A stretch of 21,349 nucleotides of DNA from Streptomyces sp. NRRL WC-3549 (GTDB lineage Bacteria > Actinomycetota > Actinomycetes > Streptomycetales > Streptomycetaceae). A program made the translations under genes and the position numbers. The notes under the pieces were generated by a model, which did no database searches, was not told the origin of the DNA, and saw nothing but the letters and a program-made list of their open reading frames with translations. The stretch spans positions 71,840 through 93,188 of the forward strand of contig NZ_KL585386.1 of assembly GCF_000721935.1 (NCBI RefSeq), in the 5' to 3' direction. Positions 7,798-14,176 of this stretch are shown in pieces (position 1 is the first letter of the stretch; every line of letters begins with the position of its first letter).

Positions 7798-7818
7798 AGA
7801 GGTGCACAAGAGGTGCAC
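7798..7818. repeat. Tandem 10-nt repeat AGAGGTGCAC, 11-nt period
   Basis: AGAGGTGCAC occurs at 7798-7807 and again at 7809-7818, an 11-nt period (one helical turn). Each copy contains the palindrome GTGCAC. It sits upstream of the 51-aa peptide gene and could be a regulator site; no known factor is recognised. Confidence 0.4.
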
Positions 7819-7860
7819 CCATGAAGGCACAGGACGCCGGCCCGGGCGGGCCCGGCCCGA

Positions 7861-7916
7861 GGACCGGACCGGCGGACGCCGCGCGGGCATTCCCGCCGGC
7901 ACCGTCCGTCCGGTCC
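7861..7916. terminator. Hairpin after gvpK
   Basis: GGACCGGAC (7861-7869) pairs with GTCCGGTCC (7908-7916). A second stem, CCGGCGG (7869-7875) with CCGCCGG (7893-7899), lies inside it. The structure begins 4 nt after the gvpK stop in minus-strand sense and is a plausible intrinsic terminator for the gas-vesicle operon. No U-tract is present. Confidence 0.6.
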
Positions 7917-7919
7917 CCG

Positions 7920-8201
7920 TCAGTCGCGCGGCAGCAAGGTTCCGAGGGGACCGAGGTCGAGGTTCAGGTCTTCCGGGCGCACTCCGTGCTGCTCGCACAG
8001 CTCGGCCATCCGCTGGTCGAGCAGCATGAGCGTGGTACCGATCTCGTCGACCTGCTGGTCGGTGAGGTCGCCCTGATCGATACGGCGGATGGCCTGGCGT
8101 TCCATCAGCTGCCGCAGCAACTCGACCACGGTCAGGACCAGGGCGACCAGGTCCCGCCCGAGCGCGTCGCGGTCCACGTCGACTCTGGAAGGCGTCGTCA
8201 C
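7920..8201 (-). CDS. gvpK: Gas vesicle protein GvpK
   Basis: A 93-aa helical protein of the GvpK family, an accessory factor for gas-vesicle assembly. Family features include the acidic start VDVDRDALGRDLVALVLTVVELLRQLMERQAIRRI and the later segment DQQVDEIGTTLMLLDQRM. The start is GTG 8201, overlapping the gvpS stop (GTGA), with GGAGG about 7 nt upstream; an upstream in-frame start at 8222 is inside gvpS and less likely. It is the last gene of the operon and is followed by a hairpin. Confidence 0.93.
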   Translation of the reverse strand: MTTPSRVDVDRDALGRDLVALVLTVVELLRQLMERQAIRRIDQGDLTDQQVDEIGTTLMLLDQRMAELCEQHGVRPEDLNLDLGPLGTLLPRD

Positions 8202-8425
8202 AGGGGGCCTCCGTCCGCCCACGGTGCGGGGATACGCTCGCTGACCGATGACAGCAGGGCGTGGAGCGAGAGCCGTACGAGGGGTACGTCCGCGATGGCG
8301 ATCACCAGGTCACCGCTGATCACCACGCCGGTCGCCAGGACGCGGTCGAGCAGGTCGACGAGCGGCACCCCGATGGGGCCGGTCAAGGGTTCCGGATTGT
8401 CCCAGGGGACGACGTCGTGGGACAT
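8198..8425 (-). CDS. gvpS: Gas vesicle protein GvpS (GvpA-like)
   Basis: A 75-aa GvpA-fold paralogue. The core LVDLLDRVLATGVVISGDLVIAIADVPLVRLSLHALLSSV shows the helix-strand-strand-helix pattern of the shell protein family, but it lacks a long C-terminal tail. Streptomyces clusters carry this paralogue between gvpL and gvpK, as here. The ATG is 3 nt after the gvpL TAG. Its exact role (minor shell component or nucleation) is not established by sequence. Confidence 0.9.
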   Translation of the reverse strand: MSHDVVPWDNPEPLTGPIGVPLVDLLDRVLATGVVISGDLVIAIADVPLVRLSLHALLSSVSERIPAPWADGGPL

Positions 8426-8428
8426 CCG

Positions 8429-9247
8429 CTACACCTCGCCGACGAAGGAGTACGGCACCCAGGGCCCGGACAGTTCGATCCGCGCCCCGGTGCTCTCCCG
8501 CAGCCTCCGGGTCAGCGTGCCGAGTTCGGCCTCGCCGGCTTTCGGCACCAGATAGGTGGCGTTCAGGACCTGTACCCGGGGGTCTCCGGCAAGCTCCGGG
8601 GCGTGCGGCCGAAGCCTGCGGGCCGCGGCGGCCACCTTCCGGAACTCCGCGTCCACCGCCTCGGCGGTGCGGATCGCTTCGTCCTGCCGCTGGTTGCGCC
8701 TCGCCTGCATCCCGCGCTTGCGTTCCAAGTAGGCCAGTCCTGCCCCGGGGGCAGGACTGGCCGCCCGATCGGCCGGGACGGAAGGCGCCGGCCCGGTCGG
8801 CTCCGGGGCCGCGGACCCGGCCGAGTACACCTTCACGCCCCACTCCGCGTGGCCGGCCGTGCGCTCCAGCACGGCCCGGAAACGTGCTGTCTCCTCGGCC
8901 AGCGCCGAACGGGCCCGCTGCTCCCCGTGGTAAAGCGTGGCCAGCGGCAGGGGGACCACGGGGCCGTGCTCGGCCGCCGCCGAGACCACGTGGTGGTGGG
9001 CGCGCGCGTACCGTTCGAGCTGGGGCCGGTCGGACAGCCGGGCCTGCCAGGCCTCTTCGGTGAAGTCGGCGGCACGGACGGTCTGGACGACGGCGGTCAG
9101 CTCCCCGAACGGCAGCGTGCGTACGGCTTCCCCACCGGGTACGCCCGGCAGGCCCGTGAACCCCGCGGGGGCACGGGTGCCGCAGACGGCGAAAACGTAG
9201 AGGGCGTCGGCGTCGGTCGACGAGGGCTCGGCTGTCCGCTGCGTCAT
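8429..9247 (-). CDS. gvpL: Gas vesicle protein GvpL (GvpL/GvpF family)
   Basis: A 272-aa GvpL/GvpF-family protein. It begins its fold with ALYVFAVCG, has the family segment VVPLPLATLYHGEQ about residues 96-109, and ends in GPWVPYSFVGEV, the typical closing strand. Relatives interact with GvpA during vesicle assembly. Between residues about 150 and 175 it has a Pro/Ala-rich insert absent from the operon's GvpF. The start ATG overlaps the gvpJ stop (ATGA). It is named L rather than F from operon position. Confidence 0.93.
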   Translation of the reverse strand: MTQRTAEPSSTDADALYVFAVCGTRAPAGFTGLPGVPGGEAVRTLPFGELTAVVQTVRAADFTEEAWQARLSDRPQLERYARAHHHVVSAAAEHGPVVPLPLATLYHGEQRARSALAEETARFRAVLERTAGHAEWGVKVYSAGSAAPEPTGPAPSVPADRAASPAPGAGLAYLERKRGMQARRNQRQDEAIRTAEAVDAEFRKVAAAARRLRPHAPELAGDPRVQVLNATYLVPKAGEAELGTLTRRLRESTGARIELSGPWVPYSFVGEV

Positions 9248-9603
9248 GTGGCTCGTCTCTCCTTCTCCGTCGGAGCCGGTGCGTCGTCGGCGTCGGCCTC
9301 AAGCGCGGCCAGGCGCTCGCGCAGGTCCCGGTTCTCGTCCAGGAGCGCGTTGCGGGCGGCGTGGGAACTGAGCGCCGGGTCGGTCTCCCACCAGTCGATC
9401 CCGGCCTTCTTCGCCGTGTCGACGGACGCGACGAACAGGCGCAGCCGGATGGTGAGCAGTTCGATGTCGAGCAGGTCGATCTTGATGTCACCTGCGATGA
9501 CGATGCCCTTGTCCAGGACGCGCTCGAGGATGTCGGCGAGATTGGAGGCCGGAGGGCCGGGGACCGGGTAAGCGGTCTCCGTCAGGTAGGCGGACTCGGT
9601 CAC
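9244..9603 (-). CDS. gvpJ: Gas vesicle protein GvpJ (GvpA-like)
   Basis: A 119-aa GvpA-fold protein. The core NLADILERVLDKGIVIAGDIKIDLLDIELLTIRLRLFVASVDTAKKAGIDWW covers residues 21-72, followed by a charged coiled helix (residues 83-105, RNALLDENRDLRERLAALEA). GvpJ is a minor component thought to act at vesicle nucleation or the conical ends. The GTG start overlaps the gvpZ stop (GTGA), so translation is probably coupled. Confidence 0.93.
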   Translation of the reverse strand: MTESAYLTETAYPVPGPPASNLADILERVLDKGIVIAGDIKIDLLDIELLTIRLRLFVASVDTAKKAGIDWWETDPALSSHAARNALLDENRDLRERLAALEADADDAPAPTEKERRAT

Positions 9604-10760
9604 GACCGCCTCCGGCGGCGCCTCGACCGGGGTTCGGGATCCTCGTCCTCTTCTTCCTGGCCCTCGTCGTCGTCCTCGTCGTCCTCGTCGTCCTCCTCCT
9701 CTTCGTCGTCGGGCTCCTCCTCGTCCTCGTCCTCGTCCTCGTATCCTTCGTCGCCCTCCTCGTCTTCTTCCTCGGGTTCTTCCTCGTCCTCCTCGTCGCC
9801 TTCCTCGTCCTCTTCCTCGGGTTCTTCCTCGTCCCCCTCGTAGTCGTCCTCGTCCTCCTCCGGCTGTTCGTCCTCCTCGGAGCCTTCGGAGTCCTCGGCT
9901 TCTTCCCTCTCCACCGCTTCCTCGTGCGTCACCACGACCTCGCCGTCACGGATCTCGCCGCGCCAGCCCTCCGGCTCGTCCTCGGTGAGTGTGACGAAGC
10001 GCTGGAAGTGCTTGAAGTCCAGTCGCATGCGACGACCCTGGGCGCGCCACAGGTTGCCGGTCTTCTCGAAGAAGCCCGAGGGGTAGTACTCCACGACGAG
10101 AACGATCCGTGTCAGGCTCGGGGCCAGTTCGTGGAAGCTGACCACACCCTTGGTGGAGCCCTTGGCTCCTTCCGACGTCCAGACGATGCGGTCGTCCGGG
10201 ATCTGTTCCTGAACCGTCGCCTTGAAGCTGCGTGAGGAGAAGGCGATCTTGACCTTCCAGTCGCTCTCCATCTCGTCGCTCTTCGAGACGTTCTGGACGC
10301 CCTTGGCGAAGTCGTTGAACTTGTCGTACTGCGTCCAGTAGTCGTACGCGTCGCGGAGGGGCACCCCTACGTCGAGCACCTCGATGATGCTGGTGACCTT
10401 GGGGCTGCCCGGCTTGCGGCTTTCTCCCCCACTCTCGTTCCCTCCCCCTCCTTCCTCTCCGCCCCCTCCTCCGAACGCGCCCTTGGCCTTGCCCATGACA
10501 CTGTCCTTGACGCCTTTCGCCTTCTCCGAGATGAAGGCCTTCGCCGGTGATTCCCCCTTGAGCAGTCGGGAGGCGATGGCGGGCAACTGACCGCCGTTCT
10601 CCGCGACATCCGTCAACTGGCCGGTGAGATCGGTGAGCTTCCCGCCGGCCTTCTCCGCGATCTTCTCCACCTGGGCGCTGAGGAAGTTCGACGCTTCCCC
10701 GCGCAGCCGGTCCATGCCCGACTCCGCCGCTCCCGACTCGTCCTTGTCCGTCCTGGCCAT
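9600..10760 (-). CDS. gvpZ: GvpZ: SRPBCC-domain gas-vesicle-cluster protein with acidic tail and Arg-rich end
   Basis: A 386-aa protein of unknown biochemical role found in Streptomyces gvp clusters. The layout is a helical Lys/Ala-rich N-terminus (residues 10-95), a Gly/Glu linker (96-118), and an SRPBCC/polyketide-cyclase-like domain (about 120-260, from TSIIEVLDVGVPLRDAYDYW through HFQRFVTL). Residues about 280-377 are a mostly Asp/Glu tail, closed by RSRRRRRR. The start is ATG 10760, because GGAGG is 8 nt upstream; the GTG at 10766 is too close to that site. SRPBCC folds bind hydrophobic ligands or other proteins, so a chaperone or lipid role is possible but inferred. Named from operon position. 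Confidence 0.8.
   Translation of the reverse strand: MARTDKDESGAAESGMDRLRGEASNFLSAQVEKIAEKAGGKLTDLTGQLTDVAENGGQLPAIASRLLKGESPAKAFISEKAKGVKDSVMGKAKGAFGGGGGEEGGGGNESGGESRKPGSPKVTSIIEVLDVGVPLRDAYDYWTQYDKFNDFAKGVQNVSKSDEMESDWKVKIAFSSRSFKATVQEQIPDDRIVWTSEGAKGSTKGVVSFHELAPSLTRIVLVVEYYPSGFFEKTGNLWRAQGRRMRLDFKHFQRFVTLTEDEPEGWRGEIRDGEVVVTHEEAVEREEAEDSEGSEEDEQPEEDEDDYEGDEEEPEEEDEEGDEEDEEEPEEEDEEGDEGYEDEDEDEEEPDDEEEEDDEDDEDDDEGQEEEDEDPEPRSRRRRRRS
9751..9840. repeat. Two 45-bp tandem copies within the gvpZ acidic tail
   Basis: Bases 9751-9795 and 9796-9840 match at 42 of 45 positions and encode the 15-residue unit EPEEEDEEGDEEDEE twice. This lies within a GAGGAA-type low-complexity tract of about 270 bp (9630-9900). 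The unit length is a multiple of three, so copy-number change keeps the frame. Confidence 0.85.
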
Positions 10761-10765
10761 GCTCA

Positions 10766-11752
10766 CTACCTCCGGCGTTCGGAGCGCTTGGACGCGGCTC
10801 GTTTGGATGACGTCGACTTCTTGGCCGAAGAATTGGTCTTCTTGGCCGCGGACTTCTTGGCGGGTGCCGTCTTCTTCGGCGGCGCCTTCTTCGCAGCAGC
10901 CTTCTTCGCAGGGGCCTTCTTGGCGGGGGGCGCCTTCTTGGCCGGGGCCTTCTTCGCGGGGGCCTTCTTCGCCGGAGGCGCCTTCTTGGCCGGCGTCTTC
11001 TTGGCCGGGGCCTTCTTCGCGGCGGCCTTCCGGGCATCGGGCTGATTGCCCCCAGATTCCTTCTTGGCGGGGGCCTTCTTCGCGGGGGCCTTCTTCGCCG
11101 GAGGCGCCTTCTTCGCAGCGCGCCTCCGGCCGCGCTCACCGCCGCCCTCCGACCCACCGGACGAGTCCGTGCGGGGCCCCGAGCGCCTGCGCGGCCGCGG
11201 CTCCTCCTCCACGGCTTCGTCCTCTTCCTCCTCTTCAGGCTCGTCCTCGCCCTCTTCCTCTTCCTCTCCCTCGTCCTCCGGCCCCTCCTCGTCCTCGCCC
11301 CTGCCCTCCTGGTCCTCCTCGTCAGGTTCTTCCTCGTCCGGTTCTTCCTCGTCCTCGTCCTCCTCGTCCTCCCCCTCCGGCTCCTCCTCTTCGTCGTACT
11401 CGTCCTCCGGCTCCCCCTGGTCCTCCGGCTCCTCACCGCCGCCGGTCAACCGCGCCGTGCGGTCGCTGAGCGCGTCGGCCAGTGAGCTCATGCCACGGTC
11501 GGCGGCTGCGGTCAGCGCCTTGCGGCCCGACTCGAGGACCTCGCCCTTCAGCTGTTCCTGCAGAGCGGCGAACTGGGGCACCTCCCCGAGCCTGCGCATC
11601 CCCTCGGCGGCGAGCTGACGCGGTTCGAGGCCGAACCGCCTGCCTGCCAGATAGGTCGCGAGGGTGAGAGCCATCCGCCCCTTCTTGGTACGGCCCAGTA
11701 CGTATCCGCCGACCAGCGCAGCCGCCAGAGTCACCTTGGTCTGATCTTCCAT
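10766..11752 (-). CDS. gvpY: GvpY: gas-vesicle-cluster protein with acidic block and histone-H1-like AKKAP tail
   Basis: A 328-aa protein named from its position between gvpG and gvpZ. Residues 1-105 form the folded part: a glycine-rich hydrophobic segment ([12 protein letters not shown], near 10-21), then amphipathic helices. Residues about 107-185 are almost wholly Glu/Asp. Residues about 207-328 are basic, with many [10 protein letters not shown] repeats and a closing [15 protein letters not shown] 11752 is preferred because AAGGTGA lies about 8 nt upstream; GTG 11764 overlaps the gvpG stop and would add four residues. The basic tail resembles linker histone H1 and the C-terminus of actinobacterial HupS, so polyanion binding is possible. 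No function is proven. Confidence 0.78.
   Translation of the reverse strand: MEDQTKVTLAAALVGGYVLGRTKKGRMALTLATYLAGRRFGLEPRQLAAEGMRRLGEVPQFAALQEQLKGEVLESGRKALTAAADRGMSSLADALSDRTARLTGGGEEPEDQGEPEDEYDEEEEPEGEDEEDEDEEEPDEEEPDEEDQEGRGEDEEGPEDEGEEEEEGEDEPEEEEEDEAVEEEPRPRRRSGPRTDSSGGSEGGGERGRRRAAKKAPPAKKAPAKKAPAKKESGGNQPDARKAAAKKAPAKKTPAKKAPPAKKAPAKKAPAKKAPPAKKAPAKKAAAKKAPPKKTAPAKKSAAKKTNSSAKKSTSSKRAASKRSERRR
10860..11125. repeat. PAKKA-encoding imperfect tandem repeats in gvpY
   Basis: The sense strand contains many imperfect 12-15-nt units encoding PAKKA/APAKK. On the plus strand they read as repeated GCCTTCTTCGCGGGG-like units. They account for residues about 210-300 of GvpY. The units are contiguous with no unique spacers, so this is coding low complexity and not CRISPR. 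Confidence 0.85.
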
Positions 11753-11760
11753 GAGTCCAG

Positions 11761-12033
11761 TCACCTTCGATCGTTCGGTGCGGGGCGTCCACGGGCGGCG
11801 GACCGGAGCTGGGCGACGTGCAGCCTTTCGAGCAGCTGCTCCTCTTCCCGCTCGAACTCCGCCGCGCTGACGTTTCCGCTTTCGAATTCCTCGTTCAGTG
11901 CGACGAGTTGAGCCCGTAGCACACCGGGGTCGTGAAGCTCCCGGTCGGCGCAGTCGTTGACCTTCTCGGCCACCCAGGCCACGCCTCGGACGGGCGCGAG
12001 GGGAAGCAGAAGAATGCCGCTGATCAGTCCCAC
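11761..12033 (-). CDS. gvpG: Gas vesicle protein GvpG
   Basis: A 90-aa GvpG-family accessory protein. It has the characteristic N-terminus MGLISGILLLPLAPVRGVAWVAEKV, a central helix, and a coiled C-terminus (NVSAAEFEREEEQLLERLHVAQLR). The GTG at 12033 is chosen because the product then starts MGLISG like other family members, with GGTGG 6 nt upstream; GTG 12042, overlapping the gvpF stop, would add three residues. GvpG is believed to help GvpF and GvpL in early assembly. Confidence 0.9.
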   Translation of the reverse strand: MGLISGILLLPLAPVRGVAWVAEKVNDCADRELHDPGVLRAQLVALNEEFESGNVSAAEFEREEEQLLERLHVAQLRSAARGRPAPNDRR

Positions 12034-12034
12034 G

Positions 12035-12784
12035 TCAGCCACCCGCCGCCGGCACCCGGCCGCGCCTCGGGGCGACGAAGCTGTAGCAGGGCAGCGGCCC
12101 GGCGATACGGAGCTCGACGTGCCCGCGATGGGAGTCGGCGAGCTTCCGCGCCTCCGTCCTGAAGTGTTCGCCCAGATGCCGGTCGACGAGAAAGGACACG
12201 TTCAGCGCGCACCCCTCGACCTCTGGCCCCGCAGCGGCTTCGCGGGCCAGCGGGGTGAGTGCCTGCATGATCTTCTGCCCGGCCTCCGCGGCCCTGCGGG
12301 CGAGTGCGGCGGCGACGGCCTGGCCCAGCCGGACGTTCGCCTCGTAGCCGGGTCGGCGGCGGACTTCGTCCCGCAGCCTCCGTACCTGCTTCTCCTCGGC
12401 CACGACGGCGGCGAGCGCCTCCTGGGCGGGGAGGGCCTTGACATTGATCTCGACGCCGTCGGAGAGGTGCCGCAGGGCGGCGAGGTGGCTCTTCCGTGCC
12501 CCGGTCAGCTCTCCGCGCACCGTCTCCTCGTCCGGGGCGACCACGCCGAACCGCATGGGCAGTACCGGACAGGTGTCGGCGAGACGCAGCAACAGCTCCT
12601 GATGCGCCATCAGGTCGCGCCGCCTGGCCCGCAGTTGCGGCGGCGCGTCGCTCACCACAGCGGCGACCGGGCCCTCGTCGAGCAGTCGCAGCGGAGCGGG
12701 CGGGGCACCCACTCCCAGAGCAGGGCTCGGCAGCGGCGTGCCCTGGGGGATGATCGCGTAGACGTACACTCCGCTCGCGGTCAC
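12035..12784 (-). CDS. gvpF: Gas vesicle protein GvpF (GvpL/GvpF family)
   Basis: A 249-aa protein with classic GvpF features: GVYVYAIIPQG at the start, PVLPMRFGVV at residues 74-83, an internal helical region rich in Arg/Ala, and the C-terminal ELRIAGPLPCYSFV. GvpF is associated with the inner vesicle face in other organisms and binds GvpA during assembly. The start is GTG 12784, with GGAGG 8 nt upstream overlapping the end of gvpA; the gap to the gvpA stop is 3 nt. It is the paralogue of gvpL in the same operon. Confidence 0.94.
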   Translation of the reverse strand: MTASGVYVYAIIPQGTPLPSPALGVGAPPAPLRLLDEGPVAAVVSDAPPQLRARRRDLMAHQELLLRLADTCPVLPMRFGVVAPDEETVRGELTGARKSHLAALRHLSDGVEINVKALPAQEALAAVVAEEKQVRRLRDEVRRRPGYEANVRLGQAVAAALARRAAEAGQKIMQALTPLAREAAAGPEVEGCALNVSFLVDRHLGEHFRTEARKLADSHRGHVELRIAGPLPCYSFVAPRRGRVPAAGG

Positions 12785-12787
12785 GGC

Positions 12788-13246
12788 TCACGCCTCCACG
12801 CGGCGGCGCTTGGCGGACGTGCCCTGGCGTGCCGGTGCCCGGCGCTTCCTGGGCCGTTCCTCCTGCTCGTCGGCGTCCTCGTCGGACTCGTCACCGGCGC
12901 CGACGACACTGCGGACCGTGTCACCCACGGACTCGGCGGCCTTGCGCACCTTCCGCTTGCCGACGGCCCTGGCCGCGCCGCCGCCGAACAGCTCGGGGAC
13001 GGTGGTGCTGCGCGAGTCCCGTTCCAGGTCGAGGCGGTTGCACGCCTCGGCGAAACGCAGATACGTGTCCACGCTCGCCACCACGATGCGGGCGTCTATC
13101 TTGAGGATCTCGATGCCGACCAGCGAGACCCTGATGAACACATCGATGACCATGCCCCGGTCGAGGATGAGTTCGAGAACGTCGTAGAGGGTGCCGGCCC
13201 GCGGAGCACACGGGACGACTTCGTCGGCGTACATGGTCGGGGTCAT
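12788..13246 (-). CDS. gvpA: Gas vesicle structural protein GvpA with long charged tail
   Basis: The presumed main shell protein of 152 aa. The GvpA core covers residues 18-75 (TLYDVLELILDRGMVIDVFIRVSLVGIEIL..., then RIVVASVDTYLRFAEA). Classical GvpA is about 70 aa, so the C-terminal half is extra: a hydrophobic-basic linker (85-116), an acidic block 119-130 (DESDEDADEQEE) and a basic block 131-149 (RPRKRR...KRRR). Extended tails are known for Streptomyces GvpA. The ATG has GGAAGGA 6 nt upstream. Such a tail could change or prevent normal wall packing, or tether partners; that is inference. Confidence 0.93.
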   Translation of the reverse strand: MTPTMYADEVVPCAPRAGTLYDVLELILDRGMVIDVFIRVSLVGIEILKIDARIVVASVDTYLRFAEACNRLDLERDSRSTTVPELFGGGAARAVGKRKVRKAAESVGDTVRSVVGAGDESDEDADEQEERPRKRRAPARQGTSAKRRRVEA

Positions 13247-13282
13247 GGAGCGTCCTTCCGGGAGAGGGGGTGACAGCAGGGA

Positions 13283-13603
13283 TCACTCGTCGGCGGCGCC
13301 GCGCCGGTAGCGGCGGACCCTGCTGTACTCCAGGAGCTCGCCGCCCTCGTCCAACTGCACCTCGTAGGAGGCGAGGAGGCTGGTGGTGTCGGGGATGCGC
13401 GGGACTTCGAGCACGTCCACCACGACGTGCCAGCCGTGCTCACCGCGCCGTACCGCGGAGACGCCCTCCGTGCGGTGGCCGATGAGCCCTTCCAGGCCCC
13501 GGCAGGCGGCGCGGGCGGCCTGCTCGGGGCCTTGCCGGGACGGGCGGCGGGAGGGGGCCGCCTTCTTCGCGTGCCCGGTGCGGGCGCGTGTTTTCTCTGC
13601 CAT
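13283..13603 (-). CDS. gvpO: Gas vesicle protein GvpO
   Basis: A 106-aa GvpO-family protein and first gene of the operon. The folded domain covers about residues 25-106: AARAACRGLEGLIGHRTEGVSAV, then WHVVVDVLEVPRIPDTTSLLASYEVQLDEGGELLEYSRVRRYRR, the hallmark GvpO segment. Residues 1-24 are Lys/Arg-rich (MAEKTRARTGHAKKAAPSRR). The start is ATG 13603; upstream extensions lack family similarity and the ribosome binding site is weak. GvpO is needed for vesicle formation in haloarchaea, where it is linked to gvpA expression. Here it heads the operon and is divergent from the gene at 13731. Confidence 0.93.
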   Translation of the reverse strand: MAEKTRARTGHAKKAAPSRRPSRQGPEQAARAACRGLEGLIGHRTEGVSAVRRGEHGWHVVVDVLEVPRIPDTTSLLASYEVQLDEGGELLEYSRVRRYRRGAADE

Positions 13604-13730
13604 GGGATCCAGTCTGGTGACGGTGGGGGTCCGCGCATCTCGAGCGGACCCGGGGCCTCGGGCCCGCCACTCACCCCATCGGTCCGCCGACGGGGCGCGG
13701 TCGGCCCGCGCGGGGTGCACAGTCGTAGGC
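13604..13730. promoter_or_regulatory. Divergent promoter region, gvpO / 13731 gene
   Basis: These 127 bp separate the minus-strand gas-vesicle operon from the plus-strand gene and must hold the operon promoter if the operon is expressed from here. No clear -10/-35 pair or known operator is seen. A GGTGCAC at 13714-13720 shares its heptamer with the 7798-7818 repeat. Confidence 0.45.
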
Positions 13731-14174
13731 ATGGCTGAGACACGCGACGAGACCGGGGCCGGGGACGGACACGAGCGCCCGCCGGGGGTCGGCGACACCA
13801 CGGTGGAGGCCGTCGGCGCCTTGACGGAGGCACTGGAGACGGTGGAGCGGGCCCGCGGCCACCTCTACGCGTTCCACCAGCTCACGGGCCACGCAGACCT
13901 GACGCTGGACCGGGCCGTGGAGCTGCTCCGCATGGCCGGGCACGCGCGGCAGGCCGATGCCGTGGAGCACGAGATCCTGGGCCGCAACGTCATCCCGGGC
14001 TGTTGGACCTATCAGGTCGTGGAGGCGTACGACGCCACCTACTACCGGCCGTTCATGGAGGTGGAGGGCGAGGTGCGGAGGGAGCTCGTGGCGGGGCGCC
14101 GGCATCTGTACGAGGCCGAGATGAAGGAGGCCCGGCGGACGCACGGGCACCCCGACCACACGCCCCGGCCCTGA
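13731..14174 (+). CDS. Conserved-looking hypothetical helical protein, 147 aa
   Basis: I do not recognise a named family. After an acidic N-terminus (residues 1-22) it is predicted largely helical: VEAVGALTEALETVERARGHLYAFHQLTGHADLTLDRAVELLRMAG, and later YDATYYRPFMEVEGEVRRELVAGRRHLYEAEMKEARR. Many His, Glu and Tyr residues occur, but no clear metal or catalytic motif. The ATG at 13731 is the only sensible start beyond the intergenic region. It is divergent from gvpO, and its stop is 2 nt before the GTG start of the PHP gene, so it is likely co-transcribed with it. Confidence 0.75.
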   Translation: MAETRDETGAGDGHERPPGVGDTTVEAVGALTEALETVERARGHLYAFHQLTGHADLTLDRAVELLRMAGHARQADAVEHEILGRNVIPGCWTYQVVEAYDATYYRPFMEVEGEVRRELVAGRRHLYEAEMKEARRTHGHPDHTPRP

Positions 14175-14176
14175 CG

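Noticed and set aside
9361..9843. A plus-strand serine-rich ORF opposite gvpZ and gvpJ
   Set aside because: It is the antisense of the acidic GAG/GAC tract (TCC/TCG codons) with no ribosome binding site or family features.
10860..11125. Repeated GCCTTCTTCGCGGGG-like units suggest a CRISPR or satellite array
   Set aside because: There are no unique spacers of constant length, and the units read in frame as the AKKAP tail of GvpY.
9946..11436. A 496-aa arginine-rich minus-strand ORF spanning gvpY and gvpZ
   Set aside because: It is an out-of-frame reading of the acidic and basic tails; both real genes have family context and ribosome binding sites.
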